Positions 53,337 through 62,764 are shown, numbered from the stretch's first letter. The stretch is DNA of 64,000 nt from Pseudomonadota bacterium (GCA_021851785.1 JAJZBV010000001.1:1-64000), one strand, 5' to 3'. Translations and numbers: made by a program. Notes: generated by a model not told the origin, from the sequence alone.

Positions 53337-53740
53337 TTCAGCATCGCGATGGTCCGCGCGAGCATCCCGCGCGTGGCTTGCAGCACTGTGAGATTGGCGG
53401 AGTAGGAGCGTTCGGACTCGCGCATGTCCATGAGTTCGACGAAGGCGTTGACGTTCGGCGCGGTGACGTAGCCCTGGGCGTTGGCGTTGGGGTTGGAAGG
53501 ATCATAGCGCTGCGGCAGCGGCGCCTTGTCCTCACCGATCTGCTTCACCCGCACCGTCTCGATGCCGAGATTGCGGTCGAGGCGGTTTTCGAAGGTGACG
53601 GTCTTGCGGCGATAGGGCGCCCCCTTGGCGCCGGTGCCGCTGGTGTCCTGGTTGGCGAGGTTTTCCGCGATGACGCGGAGCCGCGTGGTCTGCGCGTCCA
53701 TGCCGCGCGCGGAGATGTCCAGGGCTTTGCTGAGATCCAT
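53333..53740 (-). CDS. flgC: Flagellar basal-body rod protein FlgC
   Basis: This 135-residue rod protein opens LSKALDISARGMDAQTTRLRVIAENLANQDT, the flagellar rod/hook N-terminal motif, and closes with FVELMDMRESERSYSANLTVL and a short C-terminal helix. YVTAPNVN precedes the last part as in FlgC. It overlaps fliE and follows flgB by 33 bp. Confidence 0.95.
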   Translation of the reverse strand: MDLSKALDISARGMDAQTTRLRVIAENLANQDTSGTGAKGAPYRRKTVTFENRLDRNLGIETVRVKQIGEDKAPLPQRYDPSNPNANAQGYVTAPNVNAFVELMDMRESERSYSANLTVLQATRGMLARTIAMLK

Positions 53741-53773
53741 CGTGGTGTCGTCCTTTGCTCGCCGCCCCCGCCG

Positions 53774-54160
53774 CTAGCGGTCGAGAGCGGTGCGGAACAT
53801 GCCGAGATAGGTCTGGTAGAGATTGACCACCAGCGCATGGGTGTCGTTGGTCTGCGCGACCTTGGTCAATTCGCCGTCGATGGCGACGGCGTTGCCGTCC
53901 GGCGCGCGCTCCTCGGGGCGCGCCTTGGCGTTCGGCGCCAGCGCTCCGTCTTGGGGGCCGGCGAGGTGAAGCGGGTTGGTGAGGGCGAGATCGGCGGGGG
54001 TGGTTCTGGCGAGGGTGGCCGCGAAGGGTTTCAGATCCTTCGGCTGCCAGCCGGGAGTATCGGCGTTGGCGAGATTCTGGGCGAGCAATTGCTGGCGCTG
54101 GTCGATCCAGGCCAGACGCTTATCGGCCAGGTCGAAAAGACCGATGCCATTGCCCGCCAT
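53774..54160 (-). CDS. flgB: Flagellar basal-body rod protein FlgB
   Basis: This 128-residue protein starts MAGNGIGLFDLADKRLAW and contains RQQLLAQNLANADTPGW, the rod-protein motif. The start at 54160 is chosen because GGGAGAG lies about 7 nt upstream; an ATG 15 codons earlier is less likely. It is the first gene of the leftward flagellar run, and the 123-bp spacer to its right should hold divergent flagellar promoters. Confidence 0.93.
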   Translation of the reverse strand: MAGNGIGLFDLADKRLAWIDQRQQLLAQNLANADTPGWQPKDLKPFAATLARTTPADLALTNPLHLAGPQDGALAPNAKARPEERAPDGNAVAIDGELTKVAQTNDTHALVVNLYQTYLGMFRTALDR

Positions 54161-54283
54161 CGCCGTGCTCTCCCGCCAAAAGACCTCGAACCCTGCCGCC
54201 ATCATCGCCGCGGTCGCTGAAGATTTGGTAAATCGCCGGCGAGATAAGACTTCCGTAATCCATTCGCGCTTGAATGCGCCGGC

Positions 54284-54586
54284 ATGACCCCACCCGACAC
54301 GCCGCCTCTCGCGCTACCCGATCCCGCCGCCGGCCCGCCGTTCTCGGCCTCGCTCGACGCGGCCATCGCGACGCTGGAGGGCATGCTGCGGGTCGCGCTG
54401 GCGCTGGTCGCGGCAGAGCGGCCGATCGATCTCGCCGGGCTCGATCAGCGCGTCGGCCGCGTCTGCGCCCAGGCGCTCGACCTGCCGCCGGCGGAGGGGC
54501 GGGCGCTGCGTCCGCGTCTCGCCGCCCTGCTCGCCGGGATCGAGGCGCTCGCCGCCCAGCTCGCCGCCGCCGCGCGCGAGGATTGA
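54284..54586 (+). CDS. Small helical protein upstream of fliO, unknown
   Basis: This 100-residue Ala/Leu/Pro-rich protein has no family I recognise. After a Pro-rich start (MTPPDTPPLALPDP) it reads as two helices (SLDAAIATLEGMLRVALALVAAERPIDLAGLDQRVGRVC and then LRPRLAALLAGIEALAAQLAA). It sits 34 bp before fliO in the rightward flagellar run and has no signal or TM helix. The size and all-helical look would fit a small export chaperone, but this is speculation. Confidence 0.65.
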   Translation: MTPPDTPPLALPDPAAGPPFSASLDAAIATLEGMLRVALALVAAERPIDLAGLDQRVGRVCAQALDLPPAEGRALRPRLAALLAGIEALAAQLAAAARED

Positions 54587-54620
54587 TCATGCTGTTGTCC
54601 CCTCGGCAAAAGGCCGTGCG

Positions 54621-54887
54621 ATGCTCCCCTCCCTCGCCTCCCTCCTGATTGCCCTGCTCGCGCTCGCGGTCGTGCTCGGGCTGATCCTGCTCGCCCAGCG
54701 CCTCGCGCGCTTCACCGGGCTCATCCCCAAAAGCGGCGGGCGGCTCCAGTTGGAGGAGACGCTGGCGCTCGATCCGCGCCGGCGGCTCCATCTCGTCGCC
54801 TGCGATGGCCGGCATGTCCTGTTATTGACCGGCGGCGGGCAGGATCAGGTGATCGGCTGGCTTTCCGGGCCGGAGGCGCGGCCATGA
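54621..54887 (+). CDS. fliO: Flagellar biosynthesis protein FliO
   Basis: This 88-residue protein has one N-terminal TM helix (LASLLIALLALAVVLGLILLAQRL) and a small cytoplasmic domain with GRLQLEETLALDPRRRLHLVACDGRHVLLLTGG, the FliO core. It assists FliP complex assembly. Its stop overlaps the fliP start (ATGA). Confidence 0.9.
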   Translation: MLPSLASLLIALLALAVVLGLILLAQRLARFTGLIPKSGGRLQLEETLALDPRRRLHLVACDGRHVLLLTGGGQDQVIGWLSGPEARP

Positions 54888-55663
54888 CGGCGATGGCGAT
54901 GGCGATGGCGAGGCGGGGCGCGCCGATCGTCCTGTTCATTCTGCTCCTGCTTCTGCTCCGGCCGGGGGCCGCGCTCGCGCAGTCGCTGGCGATCGATCTC
55001 GGCGCCGCCGGACAGGCCGGGGCGACCAGCCGGCTGGTTCAGCTCACCGCGCTGATCACCCTTTTGTCGCTGGCGCCGAGCCTCCTCGTGATGGTCACCG
55101 CCTTCACCCGCATCGTCATCGTCATCTCGCTGCTCAGGAGCGCCATCGGCAACGCCACCATCCCGCCGAACACGGTGGTGATCGGGCTGTCGCTGTTTCT
55201 GACCTATTTCGTCATGCAGCCGGTCATCGATCAGGCCTGGGACGACGGCATCGCGCCGATGACGGCGGGAAAGGTGTCCGAGTTGGAGGGGCTGCGCCTC
55301 GCCGGCGAGCCGTTCCGGCAATTCATGGCGGCGAACGCGCGGCCGAGCGATCTCAAGCTGTTTCTCGATCTCGCCCATCTGCCGATCCCGGCCCGCGCCG
55401 GCGAGACGCCGTGGCGGGCACTGATTCCGGCGTTCATGGTCGGGGAATTGCGCCGCGCCTTCGAGATGGGATTCCTGCTCTTTCTGCCCTTCCTGGTGAT
55501 CGATCTCGTCGTCTCCAGCGTGCTGATGAGCATGGGTATGATGATGATGCCGCCGAGTTCGATCTCGCTTCCCTTCAAGCTGATCTTCTTCGTACTCGTC
55601 GATGGCTGGCGGCTGGTTTCGGGGAGCCTGGTGCAGAGCTTCCCGCTGCCGCCGCATCCCTGA
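54884..55663 (+). CDS. fliP: Flagellar type III export protein FliP
   Basis: This 259-residue protein has a cleavable-type N-terminal segment (LFILLLLLLRPGAALAQS), then LTALITLLSLAPSLLVMVTAFTRIVIVISLLR, IPPNTVVIGLSLFLTYFVM, and GFLLFLPFLVIDLVVSSVLMSMGMMMMPP, diagnostic of FliP. It is the core of the export gate with FliQ and FliR. It ends the rightward flagellar run. Confidence 0.97.
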   Translation: MTAMAMAMARRGAPIVLFILLLLLLRPGAALAQSLAIDLGAAGQAGATSRLVQLTALITLLSLAPSLLVMVTAFTRIVIVISLLRSAIGNATIPPNTVVIGLSLFLTYFVMQPVIDQAWDDGIAPMTAGKVSELEGLRLAGEPFRQFMAANARPSDLKLFLDLAHLPIPARAGETPWRALIPAFMVGELRRAFEMGFLLFLPFLVIDLVVSSVLMSMGMMMMPPSSISLPFKLIFFVLVDGWRLVSGSLVQSFPLPPHP

Positions 55664-55675
55664 GCGGGGCGGCGA

Positions 55676-57475
55676 TCAGCCACCCCCGTCCTCGCCGCCC
55701 GCCAGCATCAGCGCCGAGCGGACCAGGGCGAGATGGGAGAAGGCCTGCGGAAAATTGCCGAGCTGACGCTTCGCGTGCGGGTCATATTCCTCGGCGAGCA
55801 GGCCGACATCGTTGCGGAGATCGAGCAGCCGGTCGAACATCGCCCGCGCCTCCTCACGGCGGCCTTGCAGCACGAGATTATCCACCATCCAGAAGCTGCA
55901 GGCGAGAAAGGCGCCCTCGCCGGGCGGCAGACCGTCGGCGCCGGCTTCGGTGCGATAGCGCAGCACCAGCCCATCCTCCATCAGATCCCGCTCGATGGCG
56001 GCAACCGTCGCCCGCACGCGCGGATCCTCGGGCGGCAGGAAGCCGACCATGGGGATGAGCAGAAGGCTCGCATCGAGTTCGCGCGAGCCGAAGCTTTGCA
56101 CGAAGCACTGGCGTTCGGGATCGATGCCGTCGCGGCAGACGGTGGCGTGGATGTGATCGCGGAGCGCCGTCCAGCGCTCGAGCGGGGCGGCGAGATGATA
56201 GGTTTCGGCGTCCTTGACGGCGCGGTCGAAGGCGACCCAGGCCATCACCTTGGAAAACGTGAAATGCCGCCGCCCGCCGCGCACTTCCCACAGACCCTCG
56301 TCGGGGCGATCCCAGATGCGCGCGAGATGTTCGAGCAATTTGCGCTGCATCGGCCAGGAATCACGCGCCGCGCCGAGGCCGCCGCGGCGCGCGGTATGGG
56401 CCGAATCCATGACCTCGCCATAGACATCGAGCTGTAGCTGGTCGGAGGCGGCGTTGCCGATCCTGACCGGGCGCGAGCCGGCGAATCCGGGAAGCCAGGT
56501 CGCCTCCCATTCCATCAGCCGGCGCTCGCCGGCGAGGCCGTACATGATCTGCACCTGCGCCGGGCTGCCGGCGATCGCCCGGTGCAGCCAGTTGCGCCAC
56601 GCCTCCGCCTCCTCGTAATAGCCCGCCGCCATCATCGCATCGAGCGTCAGCGTCGCGTCACGCAGCCAGCAATAGCGGTAATCCCAGTTGCGTGACCCGC
56701 CCCATTGCTCGGGGAGCGAGGTGGTGGGCGCGGCGACGATGCCGCCGGTCGGCGCGTAGATCAACGCTTTCAGGGTGATCAGCGAGCGCAGCACCGGTTC
56801 GCGATAGCGGCTGTCGCAGAGGCAGCGCGACGACCATTCCGCCCAGAAACGCTCGGTCTCGGCGAGCGCCTTGAGCGGGTCGTGCGGCGGCTCGGGCGGC
56901 AGGTGGGAAGGCGAATGGGTGAGCATGAAGGGGATGGTTTCGCCGGCGGCGATCTCGAATTCGGCGATGGTCGTGAGGTTTTGCCCCAGCAGCGTGACCG
57001 GCGTGCGCAAGACCACCATGTCCGGCCCGGCGATGGCGCGGATGCCGTTGCCGTCGGCGAGGCGGGTGACCCAGGGGATGGTGGTGCCGTAATCGAAGCG
57101 CAGCGTGAGGTCGAGGCGCATCGAGACGCGCCCGGCGCGCCCGGCGACGAGACGGATGACCGAGGAGGAGGCGCCGTTCGGGGGCATGAAATCGATCACC
57201 GCGACCTCGCCCTCGTCGGTCGCGAAGATCGTCTCGAGCACCAGCGAGAAGCCGCGATAGGCGCGGCGGATCGTATGCACGGCGCCCCGCGGCGCGATCA
57301 GCCAGCGCCCGTGATTGCGCCCGCCGAGGAGGGCGGCGAAGCAGGCGGGGCTGTCGAAACGCGGCCAGCACAGCCATTCCAGCGCGCCGGTGCGGTTGAT
57401 CAGCGCGGCGCTGTGGCCGTCACCGATCAGGGCGTAGTCCTCGATGCGGGCTTGCGCCGCGGCGGTTTCGGCCAT
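55676..57475 (-). CDS. Glycoside hydrolase family 15 protein (glucoamylase/trehalase-like)
   Basis: This 599-residue protein has the GH15 arrangement: N-terminal beta-domain (about residues 10-215; YALIGDGHSAALINRTGALEWLCWPRFDSPACFAALLG), then an (alpha/alpha)6 catalytic domain with GGSRNWDYRYCWLRDATLTLDAM, DEGLWEVRGG (likely acid Glu) and LLAEEYDPHAKRQLGNFPQAFSHLAL (likely base Glu). No signal peptide is seen, so it is probably cytoplasmic and acts on trehalose, maltose or glycogen-derived oligosaccharides. It converges with fliP, with a 12-bp gap. Confidence 0.9.
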   Translation of the reverse strand: MAETAAAQARIEDYALIGDGHSAALINRTGALEWLCWPRFDSPACFAALLGGRNHGRWLIAPRGAVHTIRRAYRGFSLVLETIFATDEGEVAVIDFMPPNGASSSVIRLVAGRAGRVSMRLDLTLRFDYGTTIPWVTRLADGNGIRAIAGPDMVVLRTPVTLLGQNLTTIAEFEIAAGETIPFMLTHSPSHLPPEPPHDPLKALAETERFWAEWSSRCLCDSRYREPVLRSLITLKALIYAPTGGIVAAPTTSLPEQWGGSRNWDYRYCWLRDATLTLDAMMAAGYYEEAEAWRNWLHRAIAGSPAQVQIMYGLAGERRLMEWEATWLPGFAGSRPVRIGNAASDQLQLDVYGEVMDSAHTARRGGLGAARDSWPMQRKLLEHLARIWDRPDEGLWEVRGGRRHFTFSKVMAWVAFDRAVKDAETYHLAAPLERWTALRDHIHATVCRDGIDPERQCFVQSFGSRELDASLLLIPMVGFLPPEDPRVRATVAAIERDLMEDGLVLRYRTEAGADGLPPGEGAFLACSFWMVDNLVLQGRREEARAMFDRLLDLRNDVGLLAEEYDPHAKRQLGNFPQAFSHLALVRSALMLAGGEDGGG

Positions 57476-57800
57476 CAGCGGGGCCTGCCCGCCGGGCGGG
57501 GGCCGGGCACCGGCCGCGCCAGAGGCGCAAGGCGGCGGAAGATCGCGGTCATGGCGGCACCCTCACGAACGATGATCTCTTGGCGGGGATTCCCTGGGGC
57601 GGGAATTCCCTGGCGGAAGAAATTCGGCGATGTTTCGCCGAGCATGGTAAGCGAATTATGTCGCCCGTGCGTTAATGCCAACCCGGTCGCGCGCGCAAGA
57701 TCGGGGGTGGCCTTGACTTCACGCAAATTTTCCCGATAGGTGAGGCGAACCCGCATCGCCGAGGCGCAAGACGCGCCCCGGCACGTCTCCGCATGGAGCG
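57476..57800. other. 325-bp divergent spacer between GH15 and DEAD-box genes
   Basis: The spacer holds promoters for both flanking genes. One frame on the minus strand (57475-57756, up to 93 codons) ends with its stop overlapping the GH15 start, but it is Pro/Arg-rich and without family features, so I do not call it. GGGATTCCCTGGGGCGGGAATTCCCTGG (about 57588-57611) is a near-tandem repeat, shown here only in part: GGGATTCCCTGG then GGGAATTCCCTGG. Confidence 0.5.
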
Positions 57801-59534
57801 ATGCCGCTTTTTATCCGAAAGTATCTGGTGTCCGAGATCCTACACCCCGCCGAGCCCGCCCCCCCCGCCTCGACCGCCTCCGTGTCCGAGGAAGCGCCCG
57901 CCGCGGCATCCGCCGCGACCGCCCCAGGGTCCGACCTCGAGTCCGACCCCGGGTCCGACCTCGGGGCCGCCCCGGAGCCCGCTTCGGCCGCGTCCGGCTT
58001 CGTCGAACTCGGCCTGTCCGAGCCGGTGCTGCGCGCCGTCGCCGAAATGGGCTACACCCAGCCGACGCCGATCCAGGCGCAGGCGATCCCGACGGTTCTG
58101 ATGGGCCGCGACGTGCTCGGCTGCGCCCAGACCGGCACCGGCAAGACCGCCGGCTTCACCCTCCCCATGCTCGACATCCTCGCCGGCTCGCGCGCCCGCG
58201 CCCGCATGCCGCGCAGCCTGATCCTCGAGCCGACCCGCGAACTCGCGCTTCAGGTCGCGGAAAATTTCGTCCTCTACGGCAAATATCTGAAGCTCAGCCA
58301 CGCCCTCATCATCGGCGGCGAAAGCATGGCCGACCAGCGTGATGCGCTGGACCGCGGCGTCGATGTGGTGATCGCGACCCCCGGCCGCCTCATCGACCTG
58401 TTCGAGCGCGGCGGCGTCCTGCTCACCAATGCCCGCCTCCTGGTCATCGACGAGGCCGACCGCATGCTGGACATGGGGTTCATCCCCGATGTCGAACGCA
58501 TCGTCGCGATGCTGCCGGCCAATCGCCAGACGCTGTTCTTCAGCGCGACCATGGCGCCCGAGATTCGCCGCCTCGCCGATGCCTTCCTGCAAAACCCGAA
58601 GGAAATCACCGTCGCGCCGCCGGCCTCGGTCGCGACCACCATCACCGCCGGCCTCGCCCTCGTCGCCGAGCATGACAAGCGCGAGGCGCTACGCCGGCTG
58701 GTCCGCAAGGAGGATGTGCAGAACGCGTTGATCTTCTGCAACCGCAAGCGCGATGTCGATATTCTCTACCGCTCGCTCGCTCGCCACGGCTTCAGCGTCG
58801 GCGCGCTGCATGGCGACATGTCGCAGCCGGTACGCTTCGCGACGCTGGAGAAATTCAAGGCCGGCGAGATCCGCCTCCTGGTGTGCAGCGACGTCGCCGC
58901 GCGCGGGCTCGATATCGGCGGGCTCTCGCATGTCTTCAATTTCGACGTGCCGGTGCATGCCGAGGATTATGTCCACCGCATCGGCCGCACCGGACGCGCC
59001 GGGCGCGAGGGCCGCGCCTTCATGATCGCCGAGCCCGAGGACCGGGTGATGGTGGAAGCGATCGAGAAGCTGACCGGCGCGCCGATCCCGCGCATCGCGG
59101 TCGAGGGGCTCGATCCCGTCGCCTGGGCGGAAGGGACCGGCGGCAAGCGCCGGGGCCGGCGTGGGGCCCAGCCGGGGGCCAAGCCGGGAGCCAAAACCAG
59201 CGCGCGCGCGCCACGCGGACGCGCCCGGCCCTCGGCGGAGACATCGGCCCCCGCCTCTGTTGCCGAATCTGCCCCGGCATCCTCCCCGACCGCTAGGCAC
59301 GAAGACGAACGCAATACCGCGGCGCGGCCGCAACAACCCGCCACCCTGCCTGCCCGCGCGGCGGGCAGGCAGGGTGGCGGGCGCGAGGCCAAGGTGGAGA
59401 GCAGAGGCGAAGACCGGGGTGGGGCGGTGCGCGGCTTCGGCATCGACATCCCCGCTTTCATGCTGCTGCCGACGCGCAAATCCAGCCCGGGCTCGGCGCC
59501 AATCCCACCGGAAGAGGAGGAGTCCCAGGAATGA
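57801..59534 (+). CDS. DEAD-box ATP-dependent RNA helicase (RhlE-like)
   Basis: This 577-residue protein has a low-complexity N-terminus (about 1-65), a Q motif ([27 protein letters not shown]), [25 protein letters not shown] ([13 protein letters not shown]), SAT, then RGLDIGG and HRIGRTGR. The C-terminal 150 residues are a basic Arg/Pro/Ala-rich tail typical of RNA-binding extensions. A 17-bp perfect inverted repeat lies in the tail coding region. Such helicases remodel rRNA or mRNA. Its stop overlaps the start of the acyl-CoA dehydrogenase gene, an unusual partner. Confidence 0.93.
   Translation: MPLFIRKYLVSEILHPAEPAPPASTASVSEEAPAAASAATAPGSDLESDPGSDLGAAPEPASAASGFVELGLSEPVLRAVAEMGYTQPTPIQAQAIPTVLMGRDVLGCAQTGTGKTAGFTLPMLDILAGSRARARMPRSLILEPTRELALQVAENFVLYGKYLKLSHALIIGGESMADQRDALDRGVDVVIATPGRLIDLFERGGVLLTNARLLVIDEADRMLDMGFIPDVERIVAMLPANRQTLFFSATMAPEIRRLADAFLQNPKEITVAPPASVATTITAGLALVAEHDKREALRRLVRKEDVQNALIFCNRKRDVDILYRSLARHGFSVGALHGDMSQPVRFATLEKFKAGEIRLLVCSDVAARGLDIGGLSHVFNFDVPVHAEDYVHRIGRTGRAGREGRAFMIAEPEDRVMVEAIEKLTGAPIPRIAVEGLDPVAWAEGTGGKRRGRRGAQPGAKPGAKTSARAPRGRARPSAETSAPASVAESAPASSPTARHEDERNTAARPQQPATLPARAAGRQGGGREAKVESRGEDRGGAVRGFGIDIPAFMLLPTRKSSPGSAPIPPEEEESQE
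59341..59377. repeat. 17-bp perfect inverted repeat inside the helicase coding region
   Basis: CCACCCTGCCTGCCCGC (59341-59357) and its exact complement (59361-59377) are separated by GCG. The strong hairpin lies in the low-complexity C-terminal tail and keeps the frame open, encoding [14 protein letters not shown]-like residues ([13 protein letters not shown]). It could be a mobile palindrome tolerated in a linker, or an RNA element. Confidence 0.7.
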
Positions 59535-60742
59535 ACGTCACCAGCGTCGCGAAAAAGGGCAAGTTCGCGGCTTTCCAGTGGGATGACGCGCTCCGTCTCG
59601 ATGATCAGCTCGGCGAGGACGAGCGCGCCATCCGCGATGCCGCCCGCGACTATTGCCAGGAAAAACTTTTCCCGCGCGTGCTCATGGCCAATCGCCAGGA
59701 GCGCTTCGATCGCGAGATCATGAACGAAATGGGGGCGATGGGCTTCCTTGGCGCGACCTTGGAGGGTTATGGCTGCGCGGGGGTCAATTACGTCTCCTAC
59801 GGGCTGATCGCGCGCGAGGTGGAGCGCGTCGATTCCGGCTATCGTAGCGCGTTTTCGGTGCAATCCTCGCTGGTGATGTATCCGATCCACGCTTTCGGCT
59901 CGGAATTCTTGCGGGAAAAATACCTCCCCGGGCTGCGTTCCGGCGAAAAAATCGGCTGCTTTGGCCTAACCGAGCCCGATGCCGGCTCCGATCCGGCGTC
60001 GATGCGCACCCGCGCGAAGGCGGTGGATGGCGGGTTCGTGCTAAACGGGTCGAAAACCTGGATTACCAATTCCCCGATCGCCGATGTTTTCGTGGTCTGG
60101 GCCAAGGACGATGCCGGCGAGATCAGCGGCTTCGTCTTGGAGCGCGGCATGGCGGGGCTCTCGGCCCCCAAGATCGAGGGCAAATTCAGCCTCCGCGCCT
60201 CGATGACCGGCATGATCATGATGCAGGACGTGTTTGTCCCGGCGGAAAACCGGCTCCCCGGCGTCAAGGGCCTGCGCGGGCCGTTTTCCTGCCTCAACAA
60301 TGCCCGCTACGGCATCAGTTGGGGGGCACTCGGCGCTGCGGAATTCTGCTGGCACGCGGCGCGGGAGTACACGCTCGGGCGGATGATGTTCGGCCGGCCG
60401 CTGGCGGCGACACAATTGATCCAGAAGAAACTCGCCGATATGCAGACCGAGATCACCATCGCCCTGCAAGCGGTGCTGCGGCTTGGCCGGCTGCTCGACG
60501 AGGGGCGCGCGGCACCGGAGATGATCTCGCTCTGCAAGCGCAATTCCTGCGGCAAGGCGCTGGACATCGCGCGCGCCGCCCGCGACATGCATGGCGGCAA
60601 CGGGGTCGCCGACGAATACCACGTCATCCGCCATGTGATGAATCTGGAGGCGGTCAACACCTATGAGGGCACGCATGACGTCCACGCCCTCATCCTCGGC
60701 CGCGCGCAAACCGGATTGTCGGCCTTCGGCCAGGCGGAATAA
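59531..60742 (+). CDS. Acyl-CoA dehydrogenase, glutaryl-CoA dehydrogenase-like
   Basis: This 403-residue flavoenzyme has [15 protein letters not shown], the FAD/substrate motif [34 protein letters not shown] and the catalytic base Glu in [16 protein letters not shown] near residue 380. The Arg in SLRAS and the YEGTHDVH motif fit glutaryl-CoA dehydrogenase, which turns glutaryl-CoA into crotonyl-CoA in lysine and tryptophan breakdown. Its ATG overlaps the helicase stop (ATGA). No other pathway gene is next to it. Confidence 0.9.
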   Translation: MNVTSVAKKGKFAAFQWDDALRLDDQLGEDERAIRDAARDYCQEKLFPRVLMANRQERFDREIMNEMGAMGFLGATLEGYGCAGVNYVSYGLIAREVERVDSGYRSAFSVQSSLVMYPIHAFGSEFLREKYLPGLRSGEKIGCFGLTEPDAGSDPASMRTRAKAVDGGFVLNGSKTWITNSPIADVFVVWAKDDAGEISGFVLERGMAGLSAPKIEGKFSLRASMTGMIMMQDVFVPAENRLPGVKGLRGPFSCLNNARYGISWGALGAAEFCWHAAREYTLGRMMFGRPLAATQLIQKKLADMQTEITIALQAVLRLGRLLDEGRAAPEMISLCKRNSCGKALDIARAARDMHGGNGVADEYHVIRHVMNLEAVNTYEGTHDVHALILGRAQTGLSAFGQAE

Positions 60743-60795
60743 CGGACGGCGATAGAGCGCCGGGGCGTTCTGCGAAAACCGACAAAAGCCGACGC

Positions 60796-62158
60796 TCAGT
60801 AGATTTCCACCTGATCGAGGTGGAGATAGCCGGGATGCAGCCCGGAAATACGCACATACCGCGCCGCCAGGGGGTCGCTTGGTGCCCAGATGAACGGGGT
60901 GCCATCGATCCCGCCGAAGGGGTGCTCGTCCTGTCTCTCGTAGACGGTGCGCCAGTTTTGCGTGTCATCCGATATCAGGATGGCGAGCCGGGCGGTGCGC
61001 GCCATGATCCCGGGATCGGCATCCAGCCGGTTATAAATTCTGATTTCGCAAATGTTCTCCCGCCGTTCGAGATCGACGTGCCACCAGGGCGGAGCATCGA
61101 AACCGGTATGGTTGTTGTATTTGCCGGAAAATCGTCCGCTGACGAGGCGGGCGGCGTCCTCTTCCGGCGCCGGCGCGCAAGACCAGGACGCGACCGAGCT
61201 TTGGGTCGCGGGTTTGCCGAGCGCGAGATTGCGCCCCGGCGGGCGCGGCACGAGGCTCGCGCGCCAGGCCGCGGCAAGCAGCCTCCGCCAGTAATCGCGC
61301 AGATAGAAATCCTCGACGCGGCTGAAATCTTCGAGAAAGTTCTGGAGATAGCCCTCGTCCACCACCCGCTTGAAGGCGAGCTGGCCGTGGAAATCCCCCG
61401 CCACGCCGCGCGCCAGGCGCCGCGCGATGTCGCTTTCCGAGCGGAAGGCGAAATGATGGATCGCGGCGGTGGCGATGATGCGCGCCTGACGGTCCTCGAC
61501 ATCGAGATATTCCCGCGCCTTGTTGGGAAAATCGGCATAATAGTCGGCGATCGGATCGCCGAGCACGTTGATGCGCCGCAGCCCCGGCCCGGCCAGCATT
61601 CCCCAATCATGCCAGAACCCGGCTTCTCCTTTGGCAAGGATCTGCTCGATGTTCAGGGCGGATCGCCGGGTGAGGGTTTTGGTGAAATGATTCACCCATT
61701 GATCACGCCGCGTGTACTGCAGCAAGACGCTGCCCTCCGGCCGCTGGGCAAATCCATTGTTGCCGAAGAAAATCCAGTTGAAATAGAGCGCGTCGCAAAT
61801 CTCCTCGTAATTTTTCATGAAGGCTGTGATGTCATCGACATTTTTCAGGACGAGGAATTCGTCGATGTCGAGAAACAGGAATCATTCTGTTTCAGCAGAA
61901 AAATTTTTCAAAAAATGCTTGTACATCATCCCCTGAAATCCCTGAAACGGACAATGAACGAACGTGATGAAGGGATACGCTTTCGCCGAGAAGCGGGAGA
62001 AGACATTCATAAAGCTCGGCCGGATCGTTGTCGTTACAATAGAGATAAATATGCTCGAAGCCGATGGCGCGGTGATAGGCGATCCATTCGGAAATGTTTT
62101 TCGTCTCCCACCGCGCGCAGGCGGCGATCGAAAATTTGTATTTCGGCGCAAGGTCCAC
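60796..62158 (-). pseudogene. Broken glycosyltransferase (DUF23/GT92-like) with C-terminal discoidin domain
   Basis: The N-terminal part (GTG start at 62156-62158) reads FSIAACARWETKNISEW then IAYHRAIGFEHIYLYCNDND, the glycosyltransferase 2-4/GT92 start. Near 61965-61980 the matching sequence moves to another frame (YPFITFVHCPFQGFQG, then MMYKHFLKNFSAETE), and an in-frame TGA at 61882-61884 stands where Trp is expected before FLFLDIDEFLVL, the metal-binding motif. The rest is open to 60796 and ends in an F5/8-type (discoidin, CBM32-like) domain (about residues 195-340 of that part). A frameshift and a nonsense codon within about 100 bp mean either a recent pseudogene or sequence errors. Confidence 0.75.
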
Positions 62159-62350
62159 AGGAACGCTCCCTTTCCACCCATTGGCGCAAGGCGCGAGGCG
62201 TGACGAAAGCGGCTTTCGGCTCCCTCAGGGCGACATCGGCGGCCCGCCGGACACTCATCGCAAGAGCGTGAGGCTGCCGCATAATTGTCGGCAATACAAG
62301 CAGAAGCGAGGCACGCGGCAGACTTGCCGCTTGCCCCGCGGGCATGCTAA

Positions 62351-62369
62351 TATACCTTATACCGGTATA
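62351..62369. promoter_or_regulatory. Candidate CsoR-type operator
   Basis: TATACCTTATACCGGTATA contains a perfect 12-bp palindrome TATACCGGTATA (62358-62369) and an overlapping outer TATACC/GGTATA dyad. It ends 15 bp before the start of the csoR-like gene, the expected place for autorepression. Confidence 0.5.
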
Positions 62370-62384
62370 TGATCGAGGACCATC

Positions 62385-62660
62385 ATGCATGATGACACCA
62401 AGGCCGGGGTGCAGGCGCGCCTCAACCGCATCGCCGGCCAGATCAGCGGTTTGCAGCGGATGGTGGCGGGCGATCGCTACTGCATCGACGTGCTGACGCA
62501 GATCGCCGCCGTGCGCGCGGCGCTGCACAAGGTCGAGGAACAGATCCTGCTCGATCATGTCGAACACTGCGTCGCCGATGCCTTCGCCTCCGGGGGGGTC
62601 GCGGAACAGCGGCGCAAGGTGGAGGAGCTGGTCTCGACGGTCGGCCGCATGACGCGCTAG
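62385..62660 (+). CDS. Metal-sensing repressor, CsoR type
   Basis: This 91-residue DUF156 protein is all-helical and has Cys33 (DRYCIDVL), His58 and Cys62 (LDHVEHC), the Cys-His-Cys spacing (25 and 4) of copper-sensing CsoR; formaldehyde (FrmR) and nickel (RcnR) types differ at these positions. Metal binding would release it from DNA. The ATG is just past the operator-like palindrome. No copper exporter or chaperone is next to it; the next gene is crcB, 142 bp on, so its target is probably elsewhere. Confidence 0.85.
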   Translation: MHDDTKAGVQARLNRIAGQISGLQRMVAGDRYCIDVLTQIAAVRAALHKVEEQILLDHVEHCVADAFASGGVAEQRRKVEELVSTVGRMTR

Positions 62661-62672
62661 TGTCCCGTTTCA

Positions 62673-62764
62673 GAAAAGAGCATGCCTGGTTCAAATAGAG
62701 CCAGACATGCTCTTCTAAGTTATTGTTTGAGAGCGTGATCAACGTCTCCGACGATCACGCTCTC
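62673..62764. repeat. Two AGAGC-type inverted repeats upstream of crcB
   Basis: The first (62673-62716) has arms AGAAAAGAGCATGCCTGG / CCAGACATGCTCTTCT. The second has perfect 12-bp arms GAGAGCGTGATC (62729-62740) and its complement (62753-62764) around AACGTCTCCGAC. The second shares GAGCGTGATCGTCGGA (inverted) with the spacer at about 4440. No fluoride-riboswitch sequence is evident before crcB. Confidence 0.6.

Noticed and set aside
57475-57756. 93-codon leftward frame ending at the GH15 start
   Set aside because: The stop/start overlap is suggestive, but the product is Arg/Pro-rich with no conserved look and no clear ribosome site; it probably covers the promoter region.
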